A DNA stretch of 64,000 bases. Origin: Branchiostoma floridae (taxonomy: Eukaryota; Chordata; Leptocardii; Amphioxiformes; Branchiostomatidae). Shown one piece after another: positions 25,601-37,166 of the stretch. The notes under the pieces are model-generated. The model did not search any database. It saw only the letters and a program-made list of their open reading frames with translations, and was not told the origin of the DNA. Every line of letters begins with the position of its first letter. Positions within the stretch are counted from its first letter, which is position 1. A program made the translations under genes and the position numbers. Where the stretch lies: NCBI RefSeq assembly GCF_000003815.2, contig NC_049992.1, positions 9,088,759 to 9,152,758 on the forward strand, read 5' to 3'.

Positions 25601-28248
25601 ACAAACAACGTTTTACATTCAGTCAAAGTTAAGACACCAGTGGACAACATACAGTGTACAGTAGATCACATGAAAACCGAGGCGTCAAAACAAAATCAGT
25701 GTCCATTTCACCAAGGAGCTTTCATCAGCATACTGTAAATGTACTTAAGTTCGCGGGGATTTAATTTCGCGGTAGCGGGAAAATGGACTTTTCGCGGTGG
25801 TTTTAATTTCACGGTAGCACCTGATGATGCACTGTAGTCTCTTACTCTTGTGGAAAAATGTTCGCGCTGGTTTTAAATTCGCGGTGAAGCGGCCGCCGCG
25901 AAAATTAATCCACCGCGAACATTTCTGCATTTACAGTACCTTCCTCCAGACTGTCTGAGGTCCCCTCCTCCTCGGCAGGGTGTACCGTGTGTGGCCCCAC
26001 CCCTCCGCTGTTCACACTCAGCCGGGGCTGGACAGAAGACTGAGATGACTGGCTACTCACTGACTCCTGCGACATCACCCGGTACGACCTGATTAACAAA
26101 CAGCCAATCAAAGTTAGCCATGATAAGTATGAATGACATCCAAGCAGATGTTAAGAAGGATAAATCCTGTTTTTCTGGTAGTAAGATCTTGCGACCAGAT
26201 TTATTCTGATGAAAGACACTGGATGGTTGTCTGAAACGTCTGACCGTTGCCGAAATCATCTTCAGGTGCTTGAGTAACTGCTTTTTGGCATATCTTATTA
26301 CTTGGATGTCTAACCTTCATGAAAAAAAAGGTTTGCTTGAAATGTCATCCTGAAGAGATATTTCTCCCCCACCCTTCCAATCCTTTCATCAAGTCTAAAC
26401 AATCACCCAAAGACAACCACCTTTGCTGTGAGTGTGGATTGTGCATGTGGTGGTCTGAAGTCATCACTCCGCTCAGCTCCGAGGACTGCTCCTGCTTCAC
26501 GTACAGCCCCCCTCCCCACTTCAGGGGGTCAGGCGAGGACACGGCTTTCCACTGGAGCGCACTGGTACTGACCGACAGCCTTCTCTGTACGGGGCTGGGA
26601 GATGGGGGGGACTGCGTGTGATGTGGAATGACTGCTCTATGGGTTTGTACTGCAGGCTCTTGTCTCTCGCCATGACTCTCCTGTATCATTGTCTGCCTGC
26701 TGCCCACACTTGAAGCTTGCTGCACTTGACTTGCGACATGATCTTCAGCTGACAACATGACCGGTTGGGGGAAACTCGTGTCACCGCCAGCCAGGCTGTT
26801 GGCAGTGTTTAGAGAAGAGGGCCTGGAGGGGCTCTTCTGTGTGGCAGCTGCAGGGTGGTGGTGGATGGTGATGGTCTGTTCTCTCTCGTGTGCGTCGGGA
26901 ATTTTCGCTTCGCTCACGGCTGTAGCTGGCTGGTTTGGCACGGCATCTCCATAGCTGTGTCCGTGATGCTGTGTGATACCTGGGGAGAAAAGGGAGGAAA
27001 GAAATCAGTATATGTATTGGTTGTGTTTAAACAATCTCTCACTGGCTGGGGTTAATGACCCTCTCCTGTAAGGCTGGTCACTAAGAGCGTGACTTTAGTC
27101 AGGCTAAGTATATGTACAACTACAAGCCAAAGTTTTTTCTGTGTTGCTCCTTAGCTTCGATATCCCAAAGAGATCCTTGCCTACAATGTAAATAACAAAC
27201 CTCCACACTAAACTGGCCATATGCAAGCAGACGTACAATTTTTTCAAGCCTTCCTGTACAGTGTTCACACACACACACACAAACATTATATTTATCAATA
27301 TATAAATTATCATATCAATTGTGTCATGTTTTCACAGTGTGGAGGCACCAGGATAACCATGAAAGAACATTGGGAATATCTCACAATTTACAGTATTCAA
27401 GAAAACATTTTGGAACCCCTAACCTTGACTGAGGATGTTGACATATTTGGCGGATGTACAGTTGAAGTGGTGGCGTAGGACCTGCACCATCAGGTCATAG
27501 TCAATACAGAAGCTACAGTCTCCGCAGCGGTACTCTTTCTTCACATGCTGCAGGATGGAGAACGCTTGCAGCTCCTGACACAAACAAACAAACAAACAAA
27601 CATTTGTTTTGTTTTATTCTGTCTTATCTCAATCCATCTCGATCTCGGAAGTTAAGCAACGCGCCGTCCGGTCAGTACTTGGAGGGGAAACCACCCAAGG
27701 ATGACCGGATGCTGGACCAAGAATTCACAAATTCATCTTTCGGAAGGACGAAATGGGGGTCCTGTGTTCAAGAAAGTGCCTCGAGCATGTAAATCAGCCT
27801 CATTATTAAAAAATTGGGTACCTTACTGGCTGCACATAATACACTAGATGTATTATCATTATCATTTCATGTCACTGTGATCCATTTCATTCCATTTTAT
27901 TTCAGTTTCTTACATTTCATGATCATCATTCCATGCAATTTCCTTTTTTTTTAGAATTGTAAATGTTAACGATGATCCACGATATTTGTTCAGAATTTTG
28001 TCACAGGTCAAAATCAAGTGCGCATGCAAGGTTACCATTCATTGAATAGGCTAACAATTAATCATCTAACATTATGTTGATAGAATTGATAGAATAGAAG
28101 TACATTATATATATGCGTACAGAAGGGGGAGGGGCACGTTTTCAAGCAACGTGGTCTCAAAATTTACCCTCTTAAACGGTTAAAGGTACGATATATACAA
28201 ATTCTAATACAAATTGTTATGAAGCCTGCATTTTGAATCACTCACCAT
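22640..28248 (-). CDS. DUF3504 (Crypton-derived) protein C, 654 aa, paralogue of B
   Basis: Exons are 28246-28248 (ATG only, directly followed by GTGAGT), 27424-27574, 26421-26979, 25940-26088, 24688-24984, 23965-24113 and 22640-23296. The sum is 1965 nt in frame. The N-terminal motif (YRCGDCSF, LMVQVLRHHF, NCTSAKYV) matches protein B. The middle is Ser/Gln-rich with an acidic patch (EDDEDDDVVDV). The C-terminal domain has YWLCQFVVETRRKDGQ, SVFYYNCKLLGLRS, DHRSLHLKQF and GPFYRRPLK, again DUF3504-like. C keeps the LGLR Arg that B has lost, but it too stops before the recombinase HxxR/Tyr region. The gene is convergent with B, about 4.1 kb apart. The start is inferred from paralogy, because the in-frame ATG falls exactly at an exon end. 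A MITE end forms part of the exon 25940-26088 donor. Confidence 0.8.
23485..23538. repeat. Hairpin in intron of gene C
   Basis: CCTGTCTATAGTGGCCA pairs with TGGCCGCTATAGACAGG across a 20-nt loop. It is probably a transposon remnant. Confidence 0.55.
25731..25938. mobile_element. MITE with CTGTAAATG terminal inverted repeats
   Basis: The 208-bp element runs between TA dinucleotides. Its ends start CTGTAAATG and reach a TTCGCGG core in both orientations. The inside repeats TTCGCGGTGGTTTTAATTTC-like units. It is a non-autonomous DNA transposon by structure. Its right end abuts the donor of exon 25940-26088 of gene C, supplying most of the intronic donor bases. Confidence 0.75.
27634..27800 (+). 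repeat. 5S rRNA-derived SINE-like sequence
   Basis: The segment contains GATCTCGGAAGTTAAGCA and AGTACTTGGAGGGGAAACC, which follow 5S rRNA with its internal promoter boxes, then ACCGGATGCTGGA. About 80 bp resemble 5S and a different tail follows (27717-27800). This is the plan of a 5S-derived SINE. Divergence argues against a working 5S gene. It lies in the first intron of gene C. Confidence 0.65.
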
Positions 28249-28342
28249 TGTGTTGATCGCAAAAAGGCGTTTTTGCACTTGATCGCTCGAAGCCGCTGAG
28301 AAGGATCTTGACCGTCAGACCTGCTTAGCACTATAAACCGCT

Positions 28343-29712
28343 CTATAGCCGCCGTCCCAATATTTTGCCCCTTTTACCGATTGTTTGACAACCTCGGTGT
28401 TGCAAGAAGATCTGGACTTCAAAATCCAGCTTGTCGGTGCAGAAATCCGACTTGCAGAGATCGTGAATGTCATGCAAATCTGATCAACACAAATCATAAA
28501 CACACTTCATTGATTGGAATGTACCATGTGGAGTTCGAAGGGGTTTTCTTATGTTGAAATCTTCATGATTGACATATGTGTCAATCAGGCAATAAAAAAC
28601 AGACAAAATAACGTTATAATGTGACAATCATATGTTAGGTGACATGATGACAATCTGATTAAAACTGTAAAAGCTATTTCCTGACCAAGCACCCCTCTAC
28701 ATGAAGTGAAATTTTCTGTGACCTTTATTCTTCTTAGATAGCAGCTAATGTTAAAGATAAAGAATAAATATTGCTAAATGCAAACCCACGAATGGACAAT
28801 TTCAGCCATGTTTTTACGAAATTTTGCAAAATAAATGGCTTTTTTTCAATTTTTAAAGGTCATGTAGACTTGATTAGTTAAGTATTAGAGAGTTCATGTA
28901 CGTTTTGATGCCGTGTTTGCTTGGTTTCCTGTGCGCGTGTTCCTGAAATAAATTCCGCTAGGTGTCTCTACGGCAAATTGGGCTGTTTAAAAGTACCGCA
29001 CTGCCTCAGTACCGTTTAAACGTTACGTGTATCAGCCAGGGCAGAGGTTGCGACCTAAGAAAGACTTCACACGATTGTAGGCTCTGTCCAAATCAATCTA
29101 AAATTCTGGTTTCAAATCCATACTGGCAGGCCCCAATGCTGTGCCCGAGAGAAAAGCACTTTAACGTTACATACATCAACGACCGGACTGTCGGGACCAG
29201 GCTAGTATTACTGTTACATATTTCACTTCATATAGGCCTATCTAACATAGCTTGCTCTAAGTTCTCGAATAACTTTACACCTATTTTAATTGGCCGCGGC
29301 TCACTACTCAGACTCAGGTGACGGAGTACCCTAAAACTCTGGATTCTCGGGCTCGAGTTTTGAGTAGGTTCACATACCGGCAAGCACATTCATGATTTAA
29401 GACCCAAACACGCCTAGGGAAAAGAATAGGGGCCAATTTCGGAGCCAGTTGCACAACTAGCACTGAGTACTGCCTCGCTGGTACAAAATTGGCGTGTCAC
29501 GCTTATAATTGAAGGCAGTTTATCACCCATACCATGGAGGTTAAACCAAGCTTATACGAAACAAAACAAAAAATCAAACACTTACCTTGACTTTCGTCTT
29601 CCCATGACCACGGACTACCGAATTGAATCACAAAACGATGATCCACGCTTCTCGACACGCAAACTATTACTAACGAGCAAACAGACACCATGATACCTTT
29701 GTTGAAACTCAT
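28343..29712 (-). CDS. Candidate small secreted protein, 87 aa, two exons
   Basis: Exon 1 (29586-29712) starts with ATG and encodes a good signal peptide (MSFNKGIMVSVCSLVIVCVS, then RS), then a Trp/Asp/Glu-rich stretch, and ends at a consensus GTAAGT donor in phase 1. Exon 2 (28343-28479) follows an AG at 28480-28481 in matching phase and ends in TAG. The mature part has three cysteines (DLCKSDFC, RGCQ) followed by GKR and GRR basic sites, as in peptide precursors. I do not recognise it. Exon 2 also contains a possible donor (GTAAAA) before the stop, so it may continue differently. An odd cysteine number and no homologue to compare keep confidence low. Confidence 0.4.
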
Positions 29713-31085
29713 TTCGTAGTGGTGACATATATCAATCAGCTGAACAAGTTAAAACTAGTTTGAGCAACTCTTTATTCATCATTCAAATAATGTGACAAGC
29801 TGAAAAAAACAAGCATATTGCAAAAAAAAGTTGAGACGTCGCAAAAAAGTCTTCGAATAAACATGCGTACGACTAAGGACTGTATAACGTCCTTGGTGCA
29901 ATACAATCATTCAAATAATAACAGTAATGAAATTAACGTTAGAATAGTCTGCTGTAGATGAAAGAAATGCCACAGGCTTGTAGAAATGTTCGGTTTGATT
30001 GAAGAACTGTTTCCATATGAAAGAGCTGAATTGTGTTATTTTCTGCTATTAATGAGTCTCGAACAATTTCAGTTGCCTCGAATGCCCTATGTGGTACTTT
30101 AGGAGAGTCTTGTTAACACGTTTCGTGCATTTGTATCTCCTCAGTTCTTAGTTTCAGAAAACGAGCACAGACTGTACTGATAACTGCAACTTCAAGAAAT
30201 GTAATAAGGGTCGGTATAAGCATAATTTACTCAGTATACAGGGAATATAACCAGGAATATTACATGCACAATGACATTTAGAGAAGACTTATAATTACAC
30301 ATAGTCCACGACACTACACTAACATCCTGTCTGTGTGCGAGGCAACTTAATAGCCTCCATACGTAACGTTACTTGTGTGTATCAAACTAGCAAACATTGT
30401 TCAGCCCAATCAAAACAACCTTTTGCTTTCACTTGCAGAAGCTACATATACATGTAGACACACAGAATTTTGTGTGCATCAACAACAATGCCGCAGACAT
30501 ATTCAATAACATAGCCTTCTGCCATTCTGAGGAAGGTAATAGATACAGATATAAGGCCATGTTTATTTGATTATATGGATGACACCCCGGCCCACATAAA
30601 TTTTGGCCGTTAAAAAGTTTTCAACCATATGCATGTAAATTGATATCGTGCAAAGCAGCTGCGAAATGGGCAAATGTATGCCGTAGATGTAGAAACCTTA
30701 TATCGGAAAACACACATTAATGTCATAGAATGCCAATTTCAAGGAGATCTTGTAGAAGGAAAAGAATCAATTGATGGCATTCCGTGCATGTGTGTTTGAT
30801 CATTTGTTCAACCTTCCTGATCAACGAGATTTCATACTGAAGATAACTTTTTTTATCAAACTTATTTTCACTCGCACGCTCTCACAAATGGGGTTCCCAG
30901 AGAATGTTATACTTACTTACAGCCTTATGTCCCACATGGGATGAAGTCATGTCATCCATATAAACAAATCAACGTACACACTACTTCAATATAAGAGGGC
31001 TAGAACAAAGTTTTATCTTTATTTCTTTACTATACACATTAACGTTGTCAGATTAACTTGAAAGTTATTTGGGGTGGTAGAAGTC
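29713..31085. other. Intergenic region, nothing recognised
   Basis: AT-rich sequence lies upstream of the small secreted gene and downstream of gene F. I see no exon or known repeat apart from an ATAACGTCCTTGG word at 29886. Confidence 0.5.
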
Positions 31086-31375
31086 ATTATTGAACTAGTT
31101 AAACTGTAATTTCCAACACAAAAATTGGACTCACATAAATATCCAACTGAACAGCACCAATCTTTGTCAAGGAATGAGACGGTGGGCGCCATAGACTTCC
31201 TACAACGCATGATCCACTGCTTACTGAGTCACGTGTTCTATCTGCATAGCGTGACGTAACGACAGCAGAGACAGTAGTGGATTGTTCATTCATTGACAAA
31301 GACTGGTGCTGTTCAGTCAAAAATTGGGGTAAGTCAAATTTTTGTGTTGAAAATTGATTTAGTTAGTTCAATAAC
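31086..31375. mobile_element. Inverted-repeat element at 3' end of gene F
   Basis: Arms 31086-31177 and 31286-31375 are inverted copies containing TTCCAACACAAAAATTGG-like and GAACAGCACCAATCTTTGTC-like words. The right arm covers the last codons and stop of gene F. The homologue at gene E is 52085-52352. Confidence 0.65.
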
Positions 31376-33633
31376 ATTGGTTTCTCGCAAACATAGGGGT
31401 TGCCAGTGCTGCATTTGGCGTCGTTCCACTCTCCTGGGTGCCTCGTTGGATAAAAAAATAAATTTTTGCCGCTCTGTAAAGACGATACAATACGCATTTT
31501 CATCTGGATGGCTATACTTTCCGCAATGGCATTCTCTTATAAAGTATTTGATTCGGGTAATAGTCACAATTCTCGAATCATGTAAAGCAGATTTCAATAG
31601 ACTCGATGCTAGAGACAGATTTGTATAGACTGCCACAACTCCCATAATGCAGATATAGACAAATATATAAAAGACTGCTTTGTTATTAAAAAGAATACCG
31701 AAACTCATGACTAGCCCTACTCGATGTATAACACAATATCAAAGATTATACTATCCCTTATCATTATGTTAGTTTTATTCTATACATCTAATTTGTATAC
31801 ATTGTACCATGTACAATTGTCGTGCAATAAAGTGAACACGGCGTTTAGGGTCCTACCTATACCCCCACGAAAGAAATGATAGCCCCTTTACTCAAACAAC
31901 AGGGAGCTAATTCACTTAGTATCGTGCTTGTGCAGAAAATAACCTTGTTTATCTTATTACTTAGTTGTACAACTTTCATTGACGCACGTATTCTACATTT
32001 GACTAAAACAAAAAGGCACACACCTTGAAATACATGGAGCCACAATTCTCTCCCCGAAAAAGCGACCAAAGCATGCTGTTACTCGGCTCACCCTTAGCCC
32101 AGTTGGTGTAGTCAACACGCGACCCATCCGTCCACTTCCATTGTCCAGATTCTTTAGTCAGACCCAGCCAGACAGACGGAACAAACCTTCTATCACGTGC
32201 TGCAAAAAAACAACAACAAGAAAACAACAACAAAAATTACAAATCTCCAGGCAGATTTACCAGCGGCACAAGATAGCATCAAAGCTGGCTAAGGAGTATA
32301 GCCGGCCAAAGGGAGTCATCAGCCAATGGGAATCTGCCCCCAGTCGGCTTGAACAAAGACTGTTAACATGCTATTTTTTGTTTGAAAATCATTCTATTTA
32401 TTGTTTTTAATAACATAATTTTACAGAAAGAAAATCATGACAAACATACAAAAATAAAGACACACATAAGAAACAACAAAACATCATATTGTTGCCAAAC
32501 ATGCACCTAGGCCGGCTTCACACCTGTAGCAGCTTTTGATACTATATTTTGCTACCGTAGGATCTTCTTGGAGATGATAGAATTACAGCAGTTTGATATG
32601 TGACTGAAATACAGGTAGTTTGTTACATGAACCTACATGACTCTTGATCATGGGGAAGGGCGCTGTAAATTTGTATTAAGACAGCGTTATTTTCCTACAC
32701 ATGTCGTGCAATTTTCACTATTGTTTTTTATTCAAGTTGATGATATAATGCTTTGTACCTGTTTCTGTTATTTTCTGCTACTAATGTTTTTTTTTAAATG
32801 TTGCCCCCCCTCCAGGATTCTTTAAAAACAGTCATAAGGGAATGAGATATTTCCTAGGAGTACATAAATGAAATGAAAGGAATTAAGTAAAATTTGGTAC
32901 TTTTTGCCAGTATTGCCCATGGCCATGAGCCATATTTGAGTTTTGCAAAAAATCCAAGGGGCCATGTCTAAGAGAAGACTTCCCAGTTCCCACCTATTAA
33001 AAGTTTTTTTTTTTTTTTTTACATGTAGGGTGATCGCCACCACGCCAGGATTTGATGTCTATTAAAGGATGAAGATTTCTCGCAAAGTCCTCACCATTCA
33101 TGCACCAAAAACAACCACTTATTACTCACCATTCGAGATGAGACTCTCAACAAAGCTGTTCTCGGCCTGGTCCTTGATAGAGGCAAGAATTGCGCCCTGT
33201 TGTTGACATCGTGAGCTCGCTGTAGACCAGCTGGCCTTCTCTGTCATGTGCTTGTAGCAGTGGTTGTTGTATTCGCGCCACCCACTCTGACACCCAATTT
33301 GCAGGGCTGTAGCACTCACTGCCTGGGCTAATAAGGTGGAATAAGCAGACTGTATTCCTCACAAAAAGGAAGATAGACTTGTATAGCATCAAGAAAGGAA
33401 ACAAGCACGCAATTAGGCGCCGGTTCCAATCTCGGTAGGGCACACTGTGTGCATCCCCCAGGTAGAGAGGCCGACACACAAATTCAGCTAAGAAGCAAAT
33501 TTTAAAAGGATGGAATTGCCAATTTTGGCATTTACTTATCGAGGATTTCCTTGTAGTACATAGATAATTTAACATGTCCTGATATTTCTACGATATCGAG
33601 AAGGTAAAAATCTAGTCCCCAAATATGCTTCCC

Positions 33634-33681
<48 letters not shown>

Positions 33682-36600
33682 CAAATACAGTAGTACGTGT
33701 AGATAAATGATTTACAAAGAAGAAAGAAACGATAGCTACTACACTTCGTTCAGCCCTTACCAGCACACACTGGTACGTCACAATACTCCCATCTCGTGCT
33801 GGGATCCGTGGTGAAGCACCAAACTCTGGGCTCACCGTCAGGATTCCGGCAGTAGTTCTGCTCCAGTCCCAATCTCGGCCAATTGGTAGATGTCATGGTG
33901 TGTCCGTGAGGTGTCTGACTGTCCCAGCGCTGACACGTCTTGCCTGTTTCGGTCACAGAGACTGTTCCTCGGTAGGACATCCCGTTTCCCACCCGGCATG
34001 ATTCTGGTAGATAAAACACACATGCACATCATGAACACAGCACCATGCATGTATATAGTACAATTGTAAACTTTCCTCCAACACAAAGGTACGAGGGGCG
34101 TTCAATAAGTAATAACTCTGACTCATTTTCCATAGCAGGAGATTACTGAAACTTGGCACAGTTATTAGTCTTTCTCTTCATAGGAACCACCCAGAGTTAT
34201 GAATTTCTCCCATTGTTTGATGCAGCTCTGGACACCGTTTTTGTAGGACACCCCAGGTTGGTCCTCCAACAGATGCCTAATCAATAGCAGAAGAGGAACG
34301 ACCAGGTCTGGGAGCTTCCACAGACTTCCGGCCATGTTTGAATTCAGGATGCCAGCGTTTTACAAGGTCATATGATGGGGCATCATCACCATAAGTTTCT
34401 TTCATTTCATCAAAAGTCTCCTTTGGTGTGCGTCCTTTCAAATACAAAAACCGGATCACTGCGCGACACTCAACTGGCTCCATTTCACACCTGGTCCATT
34501 TCACACCTAACTCAGTTCAAACACCATTAAATCAGAAACCACAATTAGTTCAGCGCTCTTTTTTGCAGCATAAACTATAGAGATATGAATCATTACACAT
34601 GCAAAATTTCATCTAGATCAGACAACTGAAAGTGGGTCAGAGTTATTACTTATTGAACGCCCCTCGTATACACGGATCAAATTTTCAACGATCACTGTCA
34701 CCTTCTTTCGATCAATACAGTATTTATTGATCCTGAAGAAAGCGACAGTGGTCGTTGAAAATTTGATCCATGTATACCTTTCTGTTGGAAGAAAGTTAAG
34801 CATATTGAACAATGATTACTACCAACACAGATGAGCTTCTATTAACATTTATGTCATACCTGTGACGCGAAAATGTTCGATACGGGTGTTCCGGACCGTG
34901 TGATAACTTTCCATACCACACGGGTTCTAAGTTGTATCACACAGGCTTCCTTCGAGTAAATCGAACTATTGCGAACGGACAGAATACGGCACGGTTAAAA
35001 ATTCGAAAACCGGATTCAGACGTTAAAATTGCTGTTACTATCTTTTGTTCGAGGGCACAACATTTTCTGAACTCCTGGTGCATTTCGCATCGAAATATGT
35101 GTTTTCCCATGTGGGTATGACATAAATTGAATACAACACGGTGTATTCTATATTTATTCATCATCATAGTGTAGAATGACATGACACGTGTGTTCACGTG
35201 TTTGGGGGCTTACGGGTCCAAGAAAATAACTAGAGCGAAGCAGAGTGGTGATAGTTACTCTTGCCAAGTTTCCACAGTCAAACTTCGTCTAAAACAGAGG
35301 CAGTTACATGAGTGTTGTTTACGCCAAATTTGACGTCGTATAGCTCCAAAACGGTTTGTGCTAGAACAACCAAATTTGGTGACTTTTCTTCCTACAATAT
35401 TGTTGGCAACAAATTACAAAAAATAGCACGGCAACGGGTTTCTGAAAGGCAAATTTTACAAAAATCACTAATTTTGGTTTAAACAATGGGGTTTTACGAT
35501 TTTTTTGCTAAACTAAGCTTCTTTTCATAAATATTTAATATCTGACACATCTTAGTTGGACATTTATAAACAAATATTCATAAATTATGCTAATGAGATG
35601 ACCTAATTGGTTAAAATCCAGGATGGCCAACAATATCCTGATGAAAAGCATAACCAGCTTATTTTCACTCGGATTTCATCACTACTTGGTATTTTCTTAC
35701 AGAAAACATTCATGTGAACGTTTTCAATCCATTTTCATGGGGTTTTAGCGTTTTATGTTGAAAAAAAATGTATCTTAAGACATTTAGGGTCGATAATCCA
35801 AGATGGCGGATAGCTAAACTACAGATGACGTCGTTGTGTCGGCTTTTGACAACAGAAGTCTTTTAACACTTAGATATTGATAAGAAACCTTTTTTGGTAA
35901 CTTTTTGTATGACATATTTAGGCATTATGGGAATTCCCCGTTTTAGCACAAAATCAATTAACGACTTTTGTCGTAATTATGTCATATTACGTCATATTAC
36001 GTCATAATGATATGAAAATTTCAGGAATTATAAAACTCGACGAGCATATCACTCCCTGCAAATTTGGTGATCGCACAGTAAGCCGTTTTGAAAATACGAA
36101 GGGGGGGGGGGGGTGCGAATGAGATGTCGTAAGAATGAAAGGTCATTAGAGATATCCTAAGGTCATTCCTCACGAGTGTCATTTGGACGCCGACTCTTGC
36201 CCACTTCTTCTCAGAAGAGGTTAGGGAAACAGTGACCAATACTTTTCTTGACTAAAGTTAAAATATCTTAAAATGTACAAGGAACTCAGCTAAATTATAA
36301 TATAGTACAGGGCACCCAGTTACATATTTTGCAGTGAATTTTATTGAAATAAAACCTATTGAGGATAAGATATTTGAAAGATTTGAACAAAACGAAGCTG
36401 AAAATATCTGAAATCAGCTGAAAGCTAAATACAAAGACATTAAGGGTGAACGTTTCACGTTAGATCGCTAAAAAAGGTTACGCATTCCATAGACTGTACC
36501 TGGTACAAGTAAACAACCTGAAATGTCAACGGGGCGTTGGTACATAATTGGTCTGAGAAAGACTTTGCGATGTTTTATGTACCTTCACACTCCCGCGCAT

Positions 36601-37166
36601 ATGATTTATGTCACTCTGAATGCTATTTTCATAACATTTTCTTCTTTTGTGGAATTACATTCTCTTTATGATCTACTAGAAGCGAGTATTGTTACTGTCG
36701 AAAATACAGTTTTGTTCTGTAGTTGTCTAAATGACAGTAAGTATTACGTTCCAACACAGCTGTTAGTTAAAAGTCAAAGATAAGGCACTGCTACACTTAT
36801 TAGACTTAAAAGAGTAGCACAACAGAACCAGAAGGAACAAAAAAATGACTAATAGAGGACAGTAAGTCGGTGTTTATGGAGACATAACGCCTGGCCAGTG
36901 ACCATCTTGTTAACCACTGAGATAGGTAATCCGATATGAAAATGGCAAAACGTTGACCTACAATATTCCATCAAACACTGACCTGGCAGTATACCGATCA
37001 TTAATGCACTACTAGTAATTTCTTCTTCTTTCACTATTTTATCATGGTCAAATACTGTATGGAGACCAATCACAGCCTGGCTATATGATAGAATACACCG
37101 CTTACAGTCGTCGATTTTAAAATCTGCAGAAATAACAATATGCATGATAAACATTAGAATCATCAT
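31363..37166 (-). CDS. Secreted kringle plus C-type lectin protein (gene F), 290 aa
   Basis: Exons are 36983-37166, 33761-34003, 33130-33318, 32022-32199 and 31363-31441 (873 nt, all phases fit). The first exon has a short hydrophobic leader (MMILMFIMHIVISA) and an unrecognised Cys-containing segment. Alternatively its CTGCAG is an acceptor and the leader lies upstream. Exon 2 is one complete kringle domain (SCRVGNGMSYRG, CQRWDSQTPH, NYCRNPDGE, VWCFTTDP, CDVPVC). The last three exons form a [38 protein letters not shown], a sugar-site-like EPS in place of EPN, GENCGSM, and EWNDAKC with YVCE. The stop TAA lies in an inverted-repeat element. The CTLD exons and introns are near-copies of those in gene E. 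A role in calcium-dependent glycan binding is inferred from the family. Confidence 0.78.
32242..32575. mobile_element. TIR element, copy in gene F CTLD intron
   Basis: Ends share AATCTCCA, a CAGAT or AGATCC word and ATAGTATCAAAAGCTG-like bases in inverted order. Related copies are at 53270-53610 (same intron of gene E) and 47680-47837 (first intron of gene D). Confidence 0.6.
33632..33679. repeat. (AT)n microsatellite
   Basis: About 45 bp of alternating AT lie in the gene F intron between the kringle exon and the first lectin exon. Confidence 0.9.
33761..34003 (-). other. Kringle domain exon
   Basis: This single 243-nt exon in phase 1-1 encodes a full kringle with its six cysteines and the conserved NYCRNPDGEPRVWCFTTDP core. 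Kringles bind proteins or lysine-containing ligands. A symmetric exon holding one domain is a mobile cassette, and here it sits directly upstream of the lectin exons. Confidence 0.88.
34092..34666 (-). mobile_element. Deleted mariner-family transposon
   Basis: Terminal inverted repeats of ~34 bp (CGAGGGGCGTTCAATAAGTA at the ends) are flanked by TA at 34090-34091 and 34667-34668. The minus strand encodes a mariner-type N-terminal DNA-binding region at 34277-34504 (GRTPKETFDEMKETYGDDAP, YDLVKRW, EFKHGRKSVE) and a short C-terminal remnant. The catalytic middle is missing, so the copy is dead. It lies in the intron before the kringle exon. Confidence 0.82.
34674..34769. repeat. 96-bp near-palindrome next to mariner
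   Basis: GGATCAAATTTTCAACGA at the left matches, inverted, the right end over about 45 bp per arm. It is a small foldback element six bases from the mariner copy. Confidence 0.65.
34770..36982. other. Intron of gene F with repeats
   Basis: It contains one copy of a dispersed repeat (35083-35150), tandem ATTACGTCAT words (35976-36006), a G-tract at 36102-36113 and no exon that I could support. Confidence 0.5.

Noticed and set aside
27634-27716. Functional 5S rRNA gene
   Set aside because: Too diverged from 5S at both ends, single copy in window, fused to a SINE-like tail.
28962-29321. 119-codon open frame, plus strand
   Set aside because: It lies in the intron of the small secreted gene candidate, shows no domain, and its Cys content looks random.
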